Positions 34,741 through 44,193 are shown, numbered from the stretch's first letter. The stretch: 64,000 nt of DNA from an uncultured Opitutia bacterium (GCA_903877135.1 CAIRCN010000010.1:1-64000); one strand, 5' to 3'. Made by a program: numbers and translations. The notes: generated from the letters alone by a model not told the origin.

Positions 34741-35433
34741 ATGATGAAGAATTTCCCTTCCAGCCTCGCCGCCCGTTATGCGCGCGATGGATTTTGCATT
34801 CTGCCTGATGTCCTCACCCCCGCAGAGTGCGACGCGCTCAAGACCGAAGCGTGTCGTGTGCTCACCGAGCACGCCCAGCCCGGCTCCTCCGTGCATGTGC
34901 ATGTGGCTGCGGTCAGTGCGCCCTTTCGGACTTTCGCCGCCGACCCGCGCATCGTCGGCCCGCTCAGCGCGGTCATGCCCCACGGCGTGATGTTCCTCAG
35001 CGACAAGATCGTCTACAAGTCGCCCGACAAAAAATTCCCGACGCCTTGGCACATCGACTGTTTCTACTGGCGCAACACGCGGCCCAAGCTCTCGGTCTGG
35101 ATCCCGCTTGACGACGCCACAGCAGCAAACGGCACGCTCACCGTCGTGCCCGGCAGCCACAAAAAGGACTGGCGCATGGTCAAAATGGGCCTGCCCAGCG
35201 GTGATTTCCAATACGAGGTCACTGGCGGCGACTGGCGCGAGGGCGATGTAGTGACGTGCGCCATCAAGCGCGGCACGGCCATCATTTTTTCCGACCGGCT
35301 GGTGCACGGCTCCACGCCGAACACCGCGGGGCAGGACCGCTACGCGATCATCGGCACTTACCAGGCGCCGGCGCTGGACGAGCCGTTCGACCTCGATTTT
35401 CCGGCGCGCAAGATCCTCGTGCCCGCGGCGTGA
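34741..35433 (+). CDS. Phytanoyl-CoA dioxygenase (PhyH) family enzyme, first copy
   Basis: A 230-residue Fe(II)/2-oxoglutarate oxygenase. The iron facial triad is visible as HID in TPWHIDCFYW plus the distal His in RLVHGSTPN, and the double-stranded beta-helix core runs through LSVWIPLDDATAANGTLTVVPGSH. An ATG pair starts it; I use the first. It diverges from the symporter gene and converges on a second PhyH gene 22 bases away. Members hydroxylate small organic acids, sugars or natural products. Location beside transporters suggests a catabolic step on an imported compound. Confidence 0.9.
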   Translation: MMKNFPSSLAARYARDGFCILPDVLTPAECDALKTEACRVLTEHAQPGSSVHVHVAAVSAPFRTFAADPRIVGPLSAVMPHGVMFLSDKIVYKSPDKKFPTPWHIDCFYWRNTRPKLSVWIPLDDATAANGTLTVVPGSHKKDWRMVKMGLPSGDFQYEVTGGDWREGDVVTCAIKRGTAIIFSDRLVHGSTPNTAGQDRYAIIGTYQAPALDEPFDLDFPARKILVPAA

Positions 35434-35455
35434 GCGGCCCGGCGCGCCGCGCGCG

Positions 35456-36226
35456 TCACACCGTCGCCAGTGCGGCCGCGGCGTCCGCGAACCGCAGGAT
35501 GGCGTCGTCGGGTGCCTGCCGGATCGGCTCCGGCTTGCCGTGCCCCTTGCCGCCATACGGCAAGTTGGAAAGCGCGTTGTAGCAGCAGATGTAGGCGCGG
35601 CGCGGTTTTTCGGACAAATTAGCCTCGGACGAGTGGAACGTGTTGCAGTGAAAAAACAGCACGCTGCCCGCCGGTGCCTCGCAATACTGCACCGGCAGCC
35701 GTTCCACCACCGTCGCCAGCCGCTCAGGATCCGCGCCCGTCTGCGAGGCGACCCGTCCGTGATCGCAGCGGCCCAGCAGGTGCGAGCCGACGATGACCTT
35801 GAGGCAGCCGTTTTCCCGCGTGGCCGGGTCGAGGGCCACCATGCAAGAGATCATCCTCGGGTAGAGGCAGCCGTCGTTATACCAATAGCCGTAGTCTTGG
35901 TGCCATTCCCAAGCCCCGCCCGTGCGCGGCTGCTTCACGCTCAGCTTGCTGTGCCAGTGGTAAACCTCCTCGCGCATCAGCAACTGCGCCGCCCCAACGA
36001 CGCGCGGGCTCGCCGTCACCGCGCCGAAAACGTCGCCGGCGATGTCTGTCCACGCCGCAAGCTTGCTCACGCGGCCGGCGCTATCGATCACTTTATGGAG
36101 TGTCTCACCCTGTCGTTCGCGATCGGCGAAATGCAGCATGACCTTCACCTCCTCCGGAGTGAAAACGTCAGGCACGAGGGCAAAGCCATCCCGGTCGTAA
36201 GCGCGGATCTGTTCGAGGGTCAGCAT
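35456..36226 (-). CDS. Phytanoyl-CoA dioxygenase (PhyH) family enzyme, second copy
   Basis: A 256-residue Fe(II)/2-oxoglutarate oxygenase, clearly different in sequence from the neighbouring first copy. The iron ligands are HQD in AWEWHQDYGYW and the distal His of NTFHSSEANLS; the core reads ISCMVALDPATRENGCLKVIVGSH. The start MLTLEQIRAYDRDGFALVPDVF is typical of the family. It lies 55 bases downstream of the sugar porter gene in the same direction, with a terminator-like hairpin between. The substrate is unknown. Confidence 0.9.
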   Translation of the reverse strand: MLTLEQIRAYDRDGFALVPDVFTPEEVKVMLHFADRERQGETLHKVIDSAGRVSKLAAWTDIAGDVFGAVTASPRVVGAAQLLMREEVYHWHSKLSVKQPRTGGAWEWHQDYGYWYNDGCLYPRMISCMVALDPATRENGCLKVIVGSHLLGRCDHGRVASQTGADPERLATVVERLPVQYCEAPAGSVLFFHCNTFHSSEANLSEKPRRAYICCYNALSNLPYGGKGHGKPEPIRQAPDDAILRFADAAAALATV

Positions 36227-36253
36227 GGGAAGTTGATTTGAATGAGTGGGAAA

Positions 36254-36268
36254 ACCGTCTGTGACGGT
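36254..36268 (-). terminator. Small terminator hairpin after the sugar porter gene
   Basis: ACCGTC / GACGGT with a 3-nt loop, followed on the minus strand by TTTTCCC, begins about 12 bases past the porter stop. The stem is short (6 bp), so it may terminate only part of the transcripts and let the PhyH gene be read through. Confidence 0.45.
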
Positions 36269-36280
36269 GCCTCAATCTGG

Positions 36281-37702
36281 CTAGTTTGCAACGGCTTCAC
36301 CCATTTGCTCCAGCTTGCGGCCCCGCGTCTCGGCTACGAAGCGGTGCACAAACCACACCGAAACCAGCGCAAATCCGGCGTAAACCGCAAACGCCCCGCC
36401 GAGCCCCACGCCTTCGACGAGCCGCGGAAAAGTGAACGTGACGGCAAAGTTGGCGGTCCACAGCACCGTCGCCGCGACCGCCAGCGCCGAGCCGCGCACG
36501 CGATTGGGAAACATCTCGCCGAGCAGCACCCACGTCACCGGGCCCCACGACGCCCCAAAGCAGAAAATATAGAGGTGCTCGGCCGTCAGCGCTATGACGG
36601 TTTGCAGCTGCGTCGGCGCAAGCGTGCCGTCGGCGTGCCGCGCGCTCAGCCGGAAAATCACCATCAACGCGGCGAGCATCACTGTCATGATCGCGCCGCC
36701 TGTCAGGAGCAGCGGCCGCCGGCCCACGCGGTCCACCAGCGCCATCGAGACCAGCGTTGCAATGACGAGGTTCGAGCCGAGGGTGACGTTGATGAGCAGC
36801 GCGTTTTCCTCGCTGAAGCCGGCCTTGTGCCAGAGCAGTTCGCCAAAATACATCACGACGTTGATGCCCGACGCCTGGGAGAAAAACGCCACCGCGCAGC
36901 CGACCGCCACGATCGGCAGCAGGCGTTTCGTGCCAGGCACTAACACGTCGCCGAGCTGCATCTTGTGTTCACTGCCGACCGAGGCGCGGATGTCCGCCAC
37001 CAATTCGTCGAGGTCGGCCAGCGCGCCCCAGAGCCGCGCCATCACGAGGCGCGCCTCGGACTCGCGCCCGCGTATGACCAGATAACGCGGCGACTCCGGC
37101 AGCAACAGCGTGGCGAGTAGATAACCCGCGCTCGGCACCAGCTGCACCCAGAACATCCAGCGCCACGCCGGCGCCTGCAGCAGCCACAGGTGCTCCGCGC
37201 CGCCCGCCGCGCGGGCGATGAGGTAGTTGCTCAAAAACGCGCACTGCAGGCCGGCCACGATGGCCAGTTGCTGCAGCGTCGTCAGCCGCCCACGCAGCTG
37301 CGCCGGCGAGATCTCCGCGATATACGCCGGGGCGACGACGCACGCCGCGCCCACGCCGAGCCCGCCGATCAGCCGGAACACGATGAACACCGCCGCCGAG
37401 CCCGCCGCACCGGCGCCCCACGCGCTCACGCCGAAAAGCACCGCCGTCACCGTCATCACACGTTTCCGCCCAAAGTGATCGGAAAACTGGCCGGCCGCAA
37501 ACGCGCCCACCGCCGAGCCGAGCAGCACGACGGCCACGGCGAAACCCGTGGCGGCGGCCGAGGTGCCAAACGCCGCCGCGAGCGCGAGCACGGTGCCGTT
37601 GATCACCGAGGCGTCGAAGCCGAACAGAAACCCGGCCAGCGTGGCCGCGACGCAAAGAAACAGCAGGTAACCGAGGGGTTTGGGCGAAGTGGTCGGGGTC
37701 AT
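36281..37702 (-). CDS. Sugar porter family MFS transporter
   Basis: A 473-residue, 12-helix major facilitator protein of the sugar porter subfamily. Diagnostic motifs are GFDASVINGTVLAL in helix 1, DHFGRKRVM in loop 2-3, PESPRYLVIRGRESEA after helix 6, DRVGRRPLLLTGG in loop 8-9, and the late AETRGRKLEQMGEA corresponding to PETKG. It should import a hexose, pentose or polyol with protons. I begin it at the ATG at 37702 (MTPTTSPKP). It precedes a PhyH gene in the same orientation. Confidence 0.93.
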   Translation of the reverse strand: MTPTTSPKPLGYLLFLCVAATLAGFLFGFDASVINGTVLALAAAFGTSAAATGFAVAVVLLGSAVGAFAAGQFSDHFGRKRVMTVTAVLFGVSAWGAGAAGSAAVFIVFRLIGGLGVGAACVVAPAYIAEISPAQLRGRLTTLQQLAIVAGLQCAFLSNYLIARAAGGAEHLWLLQAPAWRWMFWVQLVPSAGYLLATLLLPESPRYLVIRGRESEARLVMARLWGALADLDELVADIRASVGSEHKMQLGDVLVPGTKRLLPIVAVGCAVAFFSQASGINVVMYFGELLWHKAGFSEENALLINVTLGSNLVIATLVSMALVDRVGRRPLLLTGGAIMTVMLAALMVIFRLSARHADGTLAPTQLQTVIALTAEHLYIFCFGASWGPVTWVLLGEMFPNRVRGSALAVAATVLWTANFAVTFTFPRLVEGVGLGGAFAVYAGFALVSVWFVHRFVAETRGRKLEQMGEAVAN

Positions 37703-37805
37703 GCGAAGGAAAGCAAAACGGAACCAATGGCTTATCTGGGCAGCACCAAGTGGCAGCCGGTTCACCGGCACACAATGCCTAACTGCGCTTGGTCGTTTCC
37801 AGCCG

Positions 37806-40301
37806 CTACGTGCGGGTGTCTTCCTCGCGACGGATGCTAAGGGTGGCCACGGCTCCGTTGTCGTTGGTCAGGGTGATGGTGCCGCGCAGCGTGCCCTGCA
37901 CGAGCTCGGCGCAGAGCTTGAGGCCGACGTTTGTCCACTCATTCCCCAAAACCTCCGGCGGATAGCCAGGACCGTTGTCCCGGTAGCGCAGCGTGATCCA
38001 ATCACTGTCGCCCTCGGCCTCAAGCCCGACCGCAATCTCGCCCGCCGGCTGACCGGCATATTTTACCGAGTTGTGAGCGAGCTCGCTTAACACCAGCGCC
38101 AGGGCTCCCGCCTGCCGGGGCGAAATGATCTGCTCGCCGGTTTTGAAGGTGACCACCGTCGGGCAATCCGACCGCGTCTCTTTCAGGGTTTCCGCGATGA
38201 TCGCTTTGGCCATCGTCTCCAACCGGACGGGAGCCCATGACAACCGGGACAGCATTTGATGGACGTGGATCATGCCCCGAATCCGCCGGTCCAGACGCTG
38301 CAGCAAAACCGCCACAGGATGCGGTTCATCTTTCTTCAGGTTGGACGATTCAAAGCCCATCAGGCCGAGGACTGAGCAAAGGTTGTTCGTCACACGATGG
38401 TTCACCTCGCTCAGGAGTTCGCCTTTCGTCTTGGCCTCATGCTCGGCCTCCGCGAGCAGATTCATGATCGCCTCCTGTTGCATGAGTCGAACCGTGATGT
38501 CGGTCAGCACCACGCGGCATTCCTGGCCGTCGGGCGTCAGCGTGGCTTCCAGGGAAACTTTCAATGGCTTTCGGTCCGGCACATCCATGGCCAACTCACG
38601 CGATTGGCCCGCGCCAGATGCAAACATCCCGGCGAGAAACTCATTGAACGCGGGTCGATCCGCCCCGGCCACCAGCAGCCCAAAGCGCCGGTCCAGCAGA
38701 CGGGCGCGCTCGATCTGCACGAGCTTGGCCGCAGTGAAGTTGGCCAGCTTGATGGTGCCGTCGGAAGTCAGGTTGAGATAGCCGACCGGTGCGAAGTCGT
38801 AGAGATCGGTGTAGCGCTCGAGGCCGGCTTCGATCTCGGCCTGCGCCGAAAGGAGCTCGTCGTTCTGAATTTCCAGCTCGATCTGGTGGACTTCGAGTTC
38901 GTGGTGCCGCCGATGCTTTCCGCGCTGCTGAGGAACAGCACACCGCGCGGATTCATGCTGTAATGGAACAGCGGGAAAAATTTCCGCTGCAATTCCGGCC
39001 TGAGGTAGATGGCCAGGTTGCGGCAGCACAGGATGTCCAGCTTGGTGAAAGGCGGATCCATGATGAGGTTCTGCGGGGCGAAGATGACCATCTCGCGAAT
39101 CTCCTTGGCGACGCGGTAGCCGCGCCCTTCCTCGACGAAAAACCGCTTGCAACCGCTCCGGCGACACATCGGCCGCGATGTTGAGCGGAAAGGAACCCTG
39201 ACGGGCCTTGTCCACCGCGTCGCGGTCGAGGTCGGTGGCGTAGAGTTGCAGGGAGAATTTTCCGCGGGGCTTCACCCGATCCAGCGCCTCCTTGAACACC
39301 ATGGCCAGCGAGTAAGCTTCCTCGCCTGTGGAGCAGCCCGGCACCCACGCCCGCAAGGCCCGGCCGGTTGTCTGATTCGCGAGCAGCGGCGGCAGCAGCT
39401 CATCGCGCAACTGATGCCACGCCGTCGGGTCGCGGAAGAAACTCGTCACGCCGATCAGCAGCTCCTTGAAAAGCAGCTCGGCCTCCTGCGGGTTTTCGCG
39501 CAGGTAGCGGACGTAGGTCCCCATCCTCGCGATCTGGTGCAGCCCCATCCGCCGCTCGATCCGGCGGAGCACCGTGGTGCGTTTATAAAGCGAAAAGTCG
39601 TGCGCCGTCTGGTTGCGGAGCAGGACGAAAATTTTCTCAAGGTGACTCTCCGCGCCACTCTCCGCGAGTGGTTCGGCGAGCGCCAGCCGCGGCGTGTGTT
39701 GCAAATACTGCAGGAGCAGGGCCGGCAGTTGCTCCGCCGGGCCCACGATATCGGCCAGTTGCGCTTTGATGGCGCTGAGCGGCATGCCGTCGAATCTTGC
39801 CGAGGCCGGCTCCTGCACCAGCGTCACGCCCGCATGCTCCTTGATCGCCCGCAGTCCCAGTGTGCCATCGGTGCCCATGCCGGAGCGGATGACGCCCACG
39901 CTGCGCTCCTGTTGATCCTCGGCGAGCGAGCGGAAGAAAAAATCGATCGGCAGCCGCAGGCCGCGCGGCGCCGACGGCGTGAACAGGTACAGCACGCCGT
40001 GCAAGAGCGACAGGTCCTTGTTCGGTGGGATGACATAGACGCAATCCGGGGCCACTGGCTTGCGATCCTTCACCTGGATGACTTTCATCACGGTGCTGCG
40101 CTGGAGCAACTCCGGCAGCATGCCCGTGTGCGTCGGGTCGAGATGCTGGACGACGACAAACACCAGCCCACTGCCCGCGGGCACGTTTTTCAGAAAAATT
40201 TCGAGCGCCTCCAGCCCGCCGGCAGACGCGCCAAGACCGACGATGGGAAACGCGCCACGCACCGCCGACGTGGGAGTTTTTAGCGGAGCCGCGGGTTTCA
40301 T
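37806..40301 (-). CDS. CheB-CheR-PAS-histidine kinase fusion with a scrambled CheR segment
   Basis: The 831-codon frame encodes a CheB methylesterase domain (Ser in VGLGASAGGLEAL, SGMGTDGTLGL), a CheR methyltransferase N-terminal and SAM-binding part (VTSFFRDPTAWH, WVPGCSTGEEAYSLAM), then about 80 residues of Arg/His-rich nonsense, then a coiled coil/PAS (IELEIQNDEL, FAPVGYLNLTSDGTIKLANF) and a HisKA_2 kinase (SEVNHRVTNNLCSVLG, ELAHNSVKYAG, DNGPGYP). The missing CheR residues (EEGRGYRVAKEIREMVIFA, LDILCCRNLAIYL) are encoded in another frame between about 39,146 and 38,904. So two compensating frame changes lie in the gene, and the CheR domain is probably inactive unless these are sequencing errors. 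Confidence 0.8.
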   Translation of the reverse strand: MKPAAPLKTPTSAVRGAFPIVGLGASAGGLEALEIFLKNVPAGSGLVFVVVQHLDPTHTGMLPELLQRSTVMKVIQVKDRKPVAPDCVYVIPPNKDLSLLHGVLYLFTPSAPRGLRLPIDFFFRSLAEDQQERSVGVIRSGMGTDGTLGLRAIKEHAGVTLVQEPASARFDGMPLSAIKAQLADIVGPAEQLPALLLQYLQHTPRLALAEPLAESGAESHLEKIFVLLRNQTAHDFSLYKRTTVLRRIERRMGLHQIARMGTYVRYLRENPQEAELLFKELLIGVTSFFRDPTAWHQLRDELLPPLLANQTTGRALRAWVPGCSTGEEAYSLAMVFKEALDRVKPRGKFSLQLYATDLDRDAVDKARQGSFPLNIAADVSPERLQAVFRRGRARLPRRQGDSRDGHLRPAEPHHGSAFHQAGHPVLPQPGHLPQAGIAAEIFPAVPLQHESARCAVPQQRGKHRRHHELEVHQIELEIQNDELLSAQAEIEAGLERYTDLYDFAPVGYLNLTSDGTIKLANFTAAKLVQIERARLLDRRFGLLVAGADRPAFNEFLAGMFASGAGQSRELAMDVPDRKPLKVSLEATLTPDGQECRVVLTDITVRLMQQEAIMNLLAEAEHEAKTKGELLSEVNHRVTNNLCSVLGLMGFESSNLKKDEPHPVAVLLQRLDRRIRGMIHVHQMLSRLSWAPVRLETMAKAIIAETLKETRSDCPTVVTFKTGEQIISPRQAGALALVLSELAHNSVKYAGQPAGEIAVGLEAEGDSDWITLRYRDNGPGYPPEVLGNEWTNVGLKLCAELVQGTLRGTITLTNDNGAVATLSIRREEDTRT

Positions 40302-40509
40302 CCGACTCGGCTTCTTCGCGGACTTCGGGAGGGTGGATTACCTGGCTTCAACATTCAGCGACTGGACACTCGCTCAAGGAAGCCGGCGCGACCGGGACTC
40401 GTCCGACTTGAAACGGTGAGTTGCCGGGCGATCTAACAAGGAATGAAAGGACTGAGCAAGCGTGATCGCGCCCCAGTTCCGCCAGCGGAAGTATCTGATT
40501 TGGATTTGC

Positions 40510-41148
40510 TCAAAGTGCGGCGGATAGCCCGGCCAAATCGGCAAACACCCGTTCGGCGCGGGCGGCGGTCAGTTCGGCCGCCGTGTGTGTGCCGGTCGCG
40601 ACGCACCAACTGGCGAGGCCGGCGTTTTTCGCCGTCTCGATGTCGTAAGTCGAGTCGCCGACGAGCACCGCTCCCGCCGCCTCCGCGCCGATTTTCGTGA
40701 GCGCGTGGGCGGTGAACTCGCGCTGCGGCTTGAGCCAGGGCGTGTCGGTCGCCCCAAAGACTCCGTCAAGCAGCGGCGTGAGCCCGAGTTGGTCGCAGAC
40801 CAAACGCGAGGAGGGGCCGTGCTTGTTGGAGAGCACGGCGAGTTTCGCGCCCTCGGCGCGGAGCCGGGTGAGAAGCTCGCGTGCCCCCGGCAGCAGCACG
40901 ACATCGTCGAGCATAGTGGCATTCCAGTAAGGCCGGTAGATCGCGAGCGCCTCGGCCACGCGCGCCGGGCCGGCGAGCTTGGCGATGGCGTTTTCCAGTC
41001 CACCGCCGACCGCGGCAAGAACCTGCTCGGCCGTGGGCGCGGGCAGGCCGAGTTGCAGGAGCGTGTGAGTGTGGGCGCGCTGGATGGCGGCGAAATGGTT
41101 GATCAGCGTGCCGTCGAGATCGAAGAGGAAGGTCGAAAACTGGGACAT
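40510..41148 (-). CDS. HAD-superfamily phosphatase (phosphoglycolate phosphatase-like)
   Basis: A 212-residue HAD hydrolase. Motif I is FLFDLDGTL with the nucleophile Asp, motif II is AVLSNKHG, motif III is the Lys in WLKPQREF, and motif IV is VGDSTYDIETAKNAG. The helical cap between motifs I and II places it in the Gph/PgmB-like group. It probably removes phosphate from a small metabolite such as 2-phosphoglycolate. I use the ATG at 41148 (MSQFSTFLF). It diverges from the Mla permease gene across 53 bases and is not obviously linked to lipid transport. Confidence 0.9.
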   Translation of the reverse strand: MSQFSTFLFDLDGTLINHFAAIQRAHTHTLLQLGLPAPTAEQVLAAVGGGLENAIAKLAGPARVAEALAIYRPYWNATMLDDVVLLPGARELLTRLRAEGAKLAVLSNKHGPSSRLVCDQLGLTPLLDGVFGATDTPWLKPQREFTAHALTKIGAEAAGAVLVGDSTYDIETAKNAGLASWCVATGTHTAAELTAARAERVFADLAGLSAAL

Positions 41149-41201
41149 GAAGGTTGGAGATTTGGTTTGGCGGCGGGCCATGTCACGAGTGAAGTGGTCC
41201 C

Positions 41202-42329
41202 ATGTCTGCCAGCCACGAGTCCACACCCGCCCGAGCGACAGCGACGCCGGTGGGGGTCTTGCTGGAGGTCGCGCTCGCGGGCGACTGGAAGATCACGCTG
41301 CCGCGGCCTGCGTGGAGTGCTCTGCTCGGCGCGCAGAATCCGGCGCGGGTGCGGCTGCGCACCGACGCCGTCGGCCAGTGGGACACCTCGCTGCTGCTGT
41401 TTCTATTCGAGGTGCAGCAATGGTGCCGCGAAACCGGAGCGTATTGCGACGCAGAGGCGTTGCCGGATAAAATCCGCCTGCTGCTCGCGCAACTCGCGGC
41501 GTCGCATGAGACGAGCGTGCCTTTCGACCGCTCGGAGAATTTCCTCGTGACAGTCGGCGTGGCGACGGTGGACGCGGTTGGCAAGTCCCGCGCGATCCTG
41601 CACTTCGTGGGCGAGTGCGCGCTCAGCGCCGCGCGGCTGGCGCGCAGCCCGCGCAAGTTCCGCTGGGGCGACTGTTTGAGCGAGATGCAGCAGTGCGGCG
41701 CGATGGCGCTGCCGATCGTGAGCCTGATCAGTTTTCTGGTAGGCGTGACGCTCGCCTACACGGCGGCGATCGTGCTGCGTCTTTACGGCGGCGACATTTG
41801 GATCGCCGACATGATCGGGCTCTCGATGGTGCGCGAGATGGGCGCCGTGATGACGGCGGTCGTGCTCGCAGGCCGGACCGGCGCGGCGTTTGCCGCCACC
41901 CTTGGCAACATGAAGGCCAATGAGGAGATCGACGCGCTCGAAGTGCTCGGCATCCCCGCAGTGCAATTCCTCGTGCTGCCCCGCGTGCTTGCGCTGGCGG
42001 TGATGATGCCGCTGCTCGCCCTCTACGCCAACGCCCTCGGCATCTTCGGCGGCCTCGTCGTCGCCTACGGCCTGCTCTCTATTTCGCCGACTGCCTACTG
42101 GGTCGAGATGCTCACCATCGTCGATCTGTCGGATGTGGCGACGGGGGTGATCAAGGCGACGGCGTTCGGCCTGATCATCGGGTTTTCGGGCTGCCTGCGG
42201 GGCTTGCAGGCGGAACGCAGCGCCATGGGCGTGGGCCGCGCGGCGACGTCGGCGGTCGTCACTGCGCTGGTGCTGCTGGTGGTGGCCGACGCGATTTTTG
42301 CGGTGGTTTTCAACATTCTCGGCTGGTAA
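41202..42329 (+). CDS. mlaE: MlaE-type ABC permease with N-terminal STAS-like region
   Basis: A 375-residue protein. The first 120 residues form a soluble STAS-like region (TDAVGQWDTSLLLFLFEVQQW), and the rest is an MlaE permease with about six membrane helices (ALPIVSLISFLVGVTLAYTA, GLSMVREMGAVMTAVVLAGR, GNMKANEEIDALEVLGIPA). MlaE is the inner-membrane channel of the Mla/MCE system, which moves phospholipids between the inner and outer membranes. STAS-permease fusions are common outside Proteobacteria. It leads an operon with the ATPase (5-base gap), the MCE protein and a lipoprotein. Confidence 0.93.
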   Translation: MSASHESTPARATATPVGVLLEVALAGDWKITLPRPAWSALLGAQNPARVRLRTDAVGQWDTSLLLFLFEVQQWCRETGAYCDAEALPDKIRLLLAQLAASHETSVPFDRSENFLVTVGVATVDAVGKSRAILHFVGECALSAARLARSPRKFRWGDCLSEMQQCGAMALPIVSLISFLVGVTLAYTAAIVLRLYGGDIWIADMIGLSMVREMGAVMTAVVLAGRTGAAFAATLGNMKANEEIDALEVLGIPAVQFLVLPRVLALAVMMPLLALYANALGIFGGLVVAYGLLSISPTAYWVEMLTIVDLSDVATGVIKATAFGLIIGFSGCLRGLQAERSAMGVGRAATSAVVTALVLLVVADAIFAVVFNILGW

Positions 42330-42334
42330 CGCGC

Positions 42335-43126
42335 ATGAACGACGAGTCAAACACGCCCGCCAGCAACGAGCCCGTGATCGAGGTCGAAAAACTCGAGTGC
42401 GGCTACGAGGGCAAGGTCGTGCTCAAGGAGGTGTCGTTCCGCGTGGCGCGAGGCGAAGTGTTCTTTGTCATCGGCGGCTCGGGCTGCGGGAAGAGCACGC
42501 TGCTGCGGCACATGGTCGGCCTCAACACTCCGACGGGCGGCGAGGTGCGGTTTTTCGGCGCGCCGTTCAGCGCGGCCGATTCGGCGGCGCGGCGCGCGAC
42601 GCTGAAGTCCTTCGGCATGCTGTTCCAAGGTGGCGCGCTGTGGACCTCGCTCACCCTGCGCGAGAATGTGGCGCTGCCGCTCGCGGAATACACCACGCTG
42701 ACGCGCCGCGAGATCGAGGAGGTCGCCACGCTCAAGCTCGCGCAGGTCGGGCTTGGCGGCTTCGAGGACTACTATCCCTCCGAAATCAGTGGCGGCATGA
42801 AGAAACGCGCCGGCCTCGCCCGGGCGCTCGCGCTCGACCCGGCCATCGTGTTTTTCGACGAGCCGTCGGCAGGGCTCGATCCGGTGACCTCGCGCAAGCT
42901 CGACGAGCTCATCCTGCAAATCCGCGAAACCTTCCGCACGACCATCGTCGTGGTGTCGCACGAACTGGCCTCGATCTTCGGCATCGCCGACCGCGTGATC
43001 ATGCTCGACCGCGGCGAAAAGGGCGTCATCGCCGAGGGCCGGCCGCGCGACCTAGCGGCCAACAGCCGCGACCCCCGCGTGGCGGAATTCCTCCGGCGCA
43101 GCGACCTCCTTCCTCCTGGCGCCTGA
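42335..43126 (+). CDS. mlaF: MlaF-type ABC ATPase
   Basis: A 263-residue ABC ATPase with Walker A GGSGCGKSTLLRHM (about residue 48), Q-loop FQGGALWTSL, signature ISGGMKKRAGLARAL in the MlaF-specific form, Walker B VFFDEPSAGLDP and the switch His in VVVSHELASI. It powers lipid transfer through the MlaE permease encoded just upstream. The tail of about 30 residues past the switch His is standard for the family. Confidence 0.95.
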   Translation: MNDESNTPASNEPVIEVEKLECGYEGKVVLKEVSFRVARGEVFFVIGGSGCGKSTLLRHMVGLNTPTGGEVRFFGAPFSAADSAARRATLKSFGMLFQGGALWTSLTLRENVALPLAEYTTLTRREIEEVATLKLAQVGLGGFEDYYPSEISGGMKKRAGLARALALDPAIVFFDEPSAGLDPVTSRKLDELILQIRETFRTTIVVVSHELASIFGIADRVIMLDRGEKGVIAEGRPRDLAANSRDPRVAEFLRRSDLLPPGA

Positions 43127-43181
43127 ACTGACGCCGAATACTTCTGTCTATTTTCCTTAATCCCCTTAAATTCCTCTTCGC

Positions 43182-44183
43182 GTGAAAACCAAGGTCAGTC
43201 CCGCCATCGTCGGAGCATTTGTGCTCGGAGCCTTTGCGCTCGGGATCATCGCGCTGCTGGCGTTCGGCGGCGTGAGTTTCTTCTCCAAGCCGCAGCGCTT
43301 CGTGGCGTATTTCGACGAGTCCATCCATGGTCTCGACCTCGGCTCGCCGGTGAAGTTGCGGGGCGTGCGCGTCGGCCGGGTGGTTGACCTCAACATCCAC
43401 TACGACGCCAAGACCAACCGCTCGGTCGTCGCAGTCGTCTGCGAGTTCAGCCGGAACATGCTCACCGACACGCACGGCGCGCTCATCAACGTCGCGGACC
43501 GCGATGAACTCCAGAAACTCATCGACCGCGGCCTGCGCGCCCAACTCGGTGTGCTCGGCCTCGCCACCGGCCTACTCTTCGTCGAGCTCGATTTTCTCGA
43601 TCCGCACGAATATCCGCCCGACTCCCGCGCCACCGACATGAGATACGTCGTCATGCCGGCTGTCCCCTCGGCCATCTCAGCATTCCAGACCAATCTCACG
43701 GAGATCCTGAACAACGTGAAGAAAATCGATTTCGCCGGCCTCTCCACCGAGTTGAAGGGCCTGCTCATCGACACGCGCAAACAGCTCGATGGCCTCCAGC
43801 TCAAGAGCCTCGTCGCGCAGTGGCAGAAAACTGGCGCCCAAGTCGAGACGCTCGCCGCGTCGCCCGAGATCAAAAAAACGGTGACCAACCTCAACGCCGC
43901 CATCACCGATCTGCGCGCCGTGCTGGCCAAGCTCGACCTGGAGGTCGGCCCCGCCGGCCGCGAGTTCACCGAGACGCTCACGCAGGCACGGAAGACGCTG
44001 GAGTCGTTCAACACCACCGCCGAGGCTGCGCGCCGCTTCATCGCCGCGCAGGGCAGCCTTGGCGAAGACGTCAACCGCACCCTCACCCAGCTCGGCGAGG
44101 CCGCCAATGCCGTGCAACGGCTGGCGGATTTTCTCGAACGTAACCCGCAGGCCCTGCTGACAGGCAGGAAACGGCCGCAGTAA
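43182..44183 (+). CDS. mlaD: MlaD/MCE-domain lipid-transport protein
   Basis: A 333-residue protein starting at a GTG. A membrane anchor (AIVGAFVLGAFALGIIALLAF) is followed by one MCE domain (YFDESIHGLDLGSPVKLRGVRVGRVVDL) and a long helical C-terminal region with heptad-like repeats (LTEILNNVKKIDF ... LTQARKTLESFNTTAEAARRF). MCE proteins form the periplasmic hexameric ring or tube that carries lipids from the permease. The long helical tail is typical of the PqiB/YebT or Actinobacterial style, larger than E. coli MlaD. It lies 55 bases after mlaF and 10 bases before the lipoprotein gene. Confidence 0.92.
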   Translation: MKTKVSPAIVGAFVLGAFALGIIALLAFGGVSFFSKPQRFVAYFDESIHGLDLGSPVKLRGVRVGRVVDLNIHYDAKTNRSVVAVVCEFSRNMLTDTHGALINVADRDELQKLIDRGLRAQLGVLGLATGLLFVELDFLDPHEYPPDSRATDMRYVVMPAVPSAISAFQTNLTEILNNVKKIDFAGLSTELKGLLIDTRKQLDGLQLKSLVAQWQKTGAQVETLAASPEIKKTVTNLNAAITDLRAVLAKLDLEVGPAGREFTETLTQARKTLESFNTTAEAARRFIAAQGSLGEDVNRTLTQLGEAANAVQRLADFLERNPQALLTGRKRPQ

Positions 44184-44193
44184 TTTTCCACGG

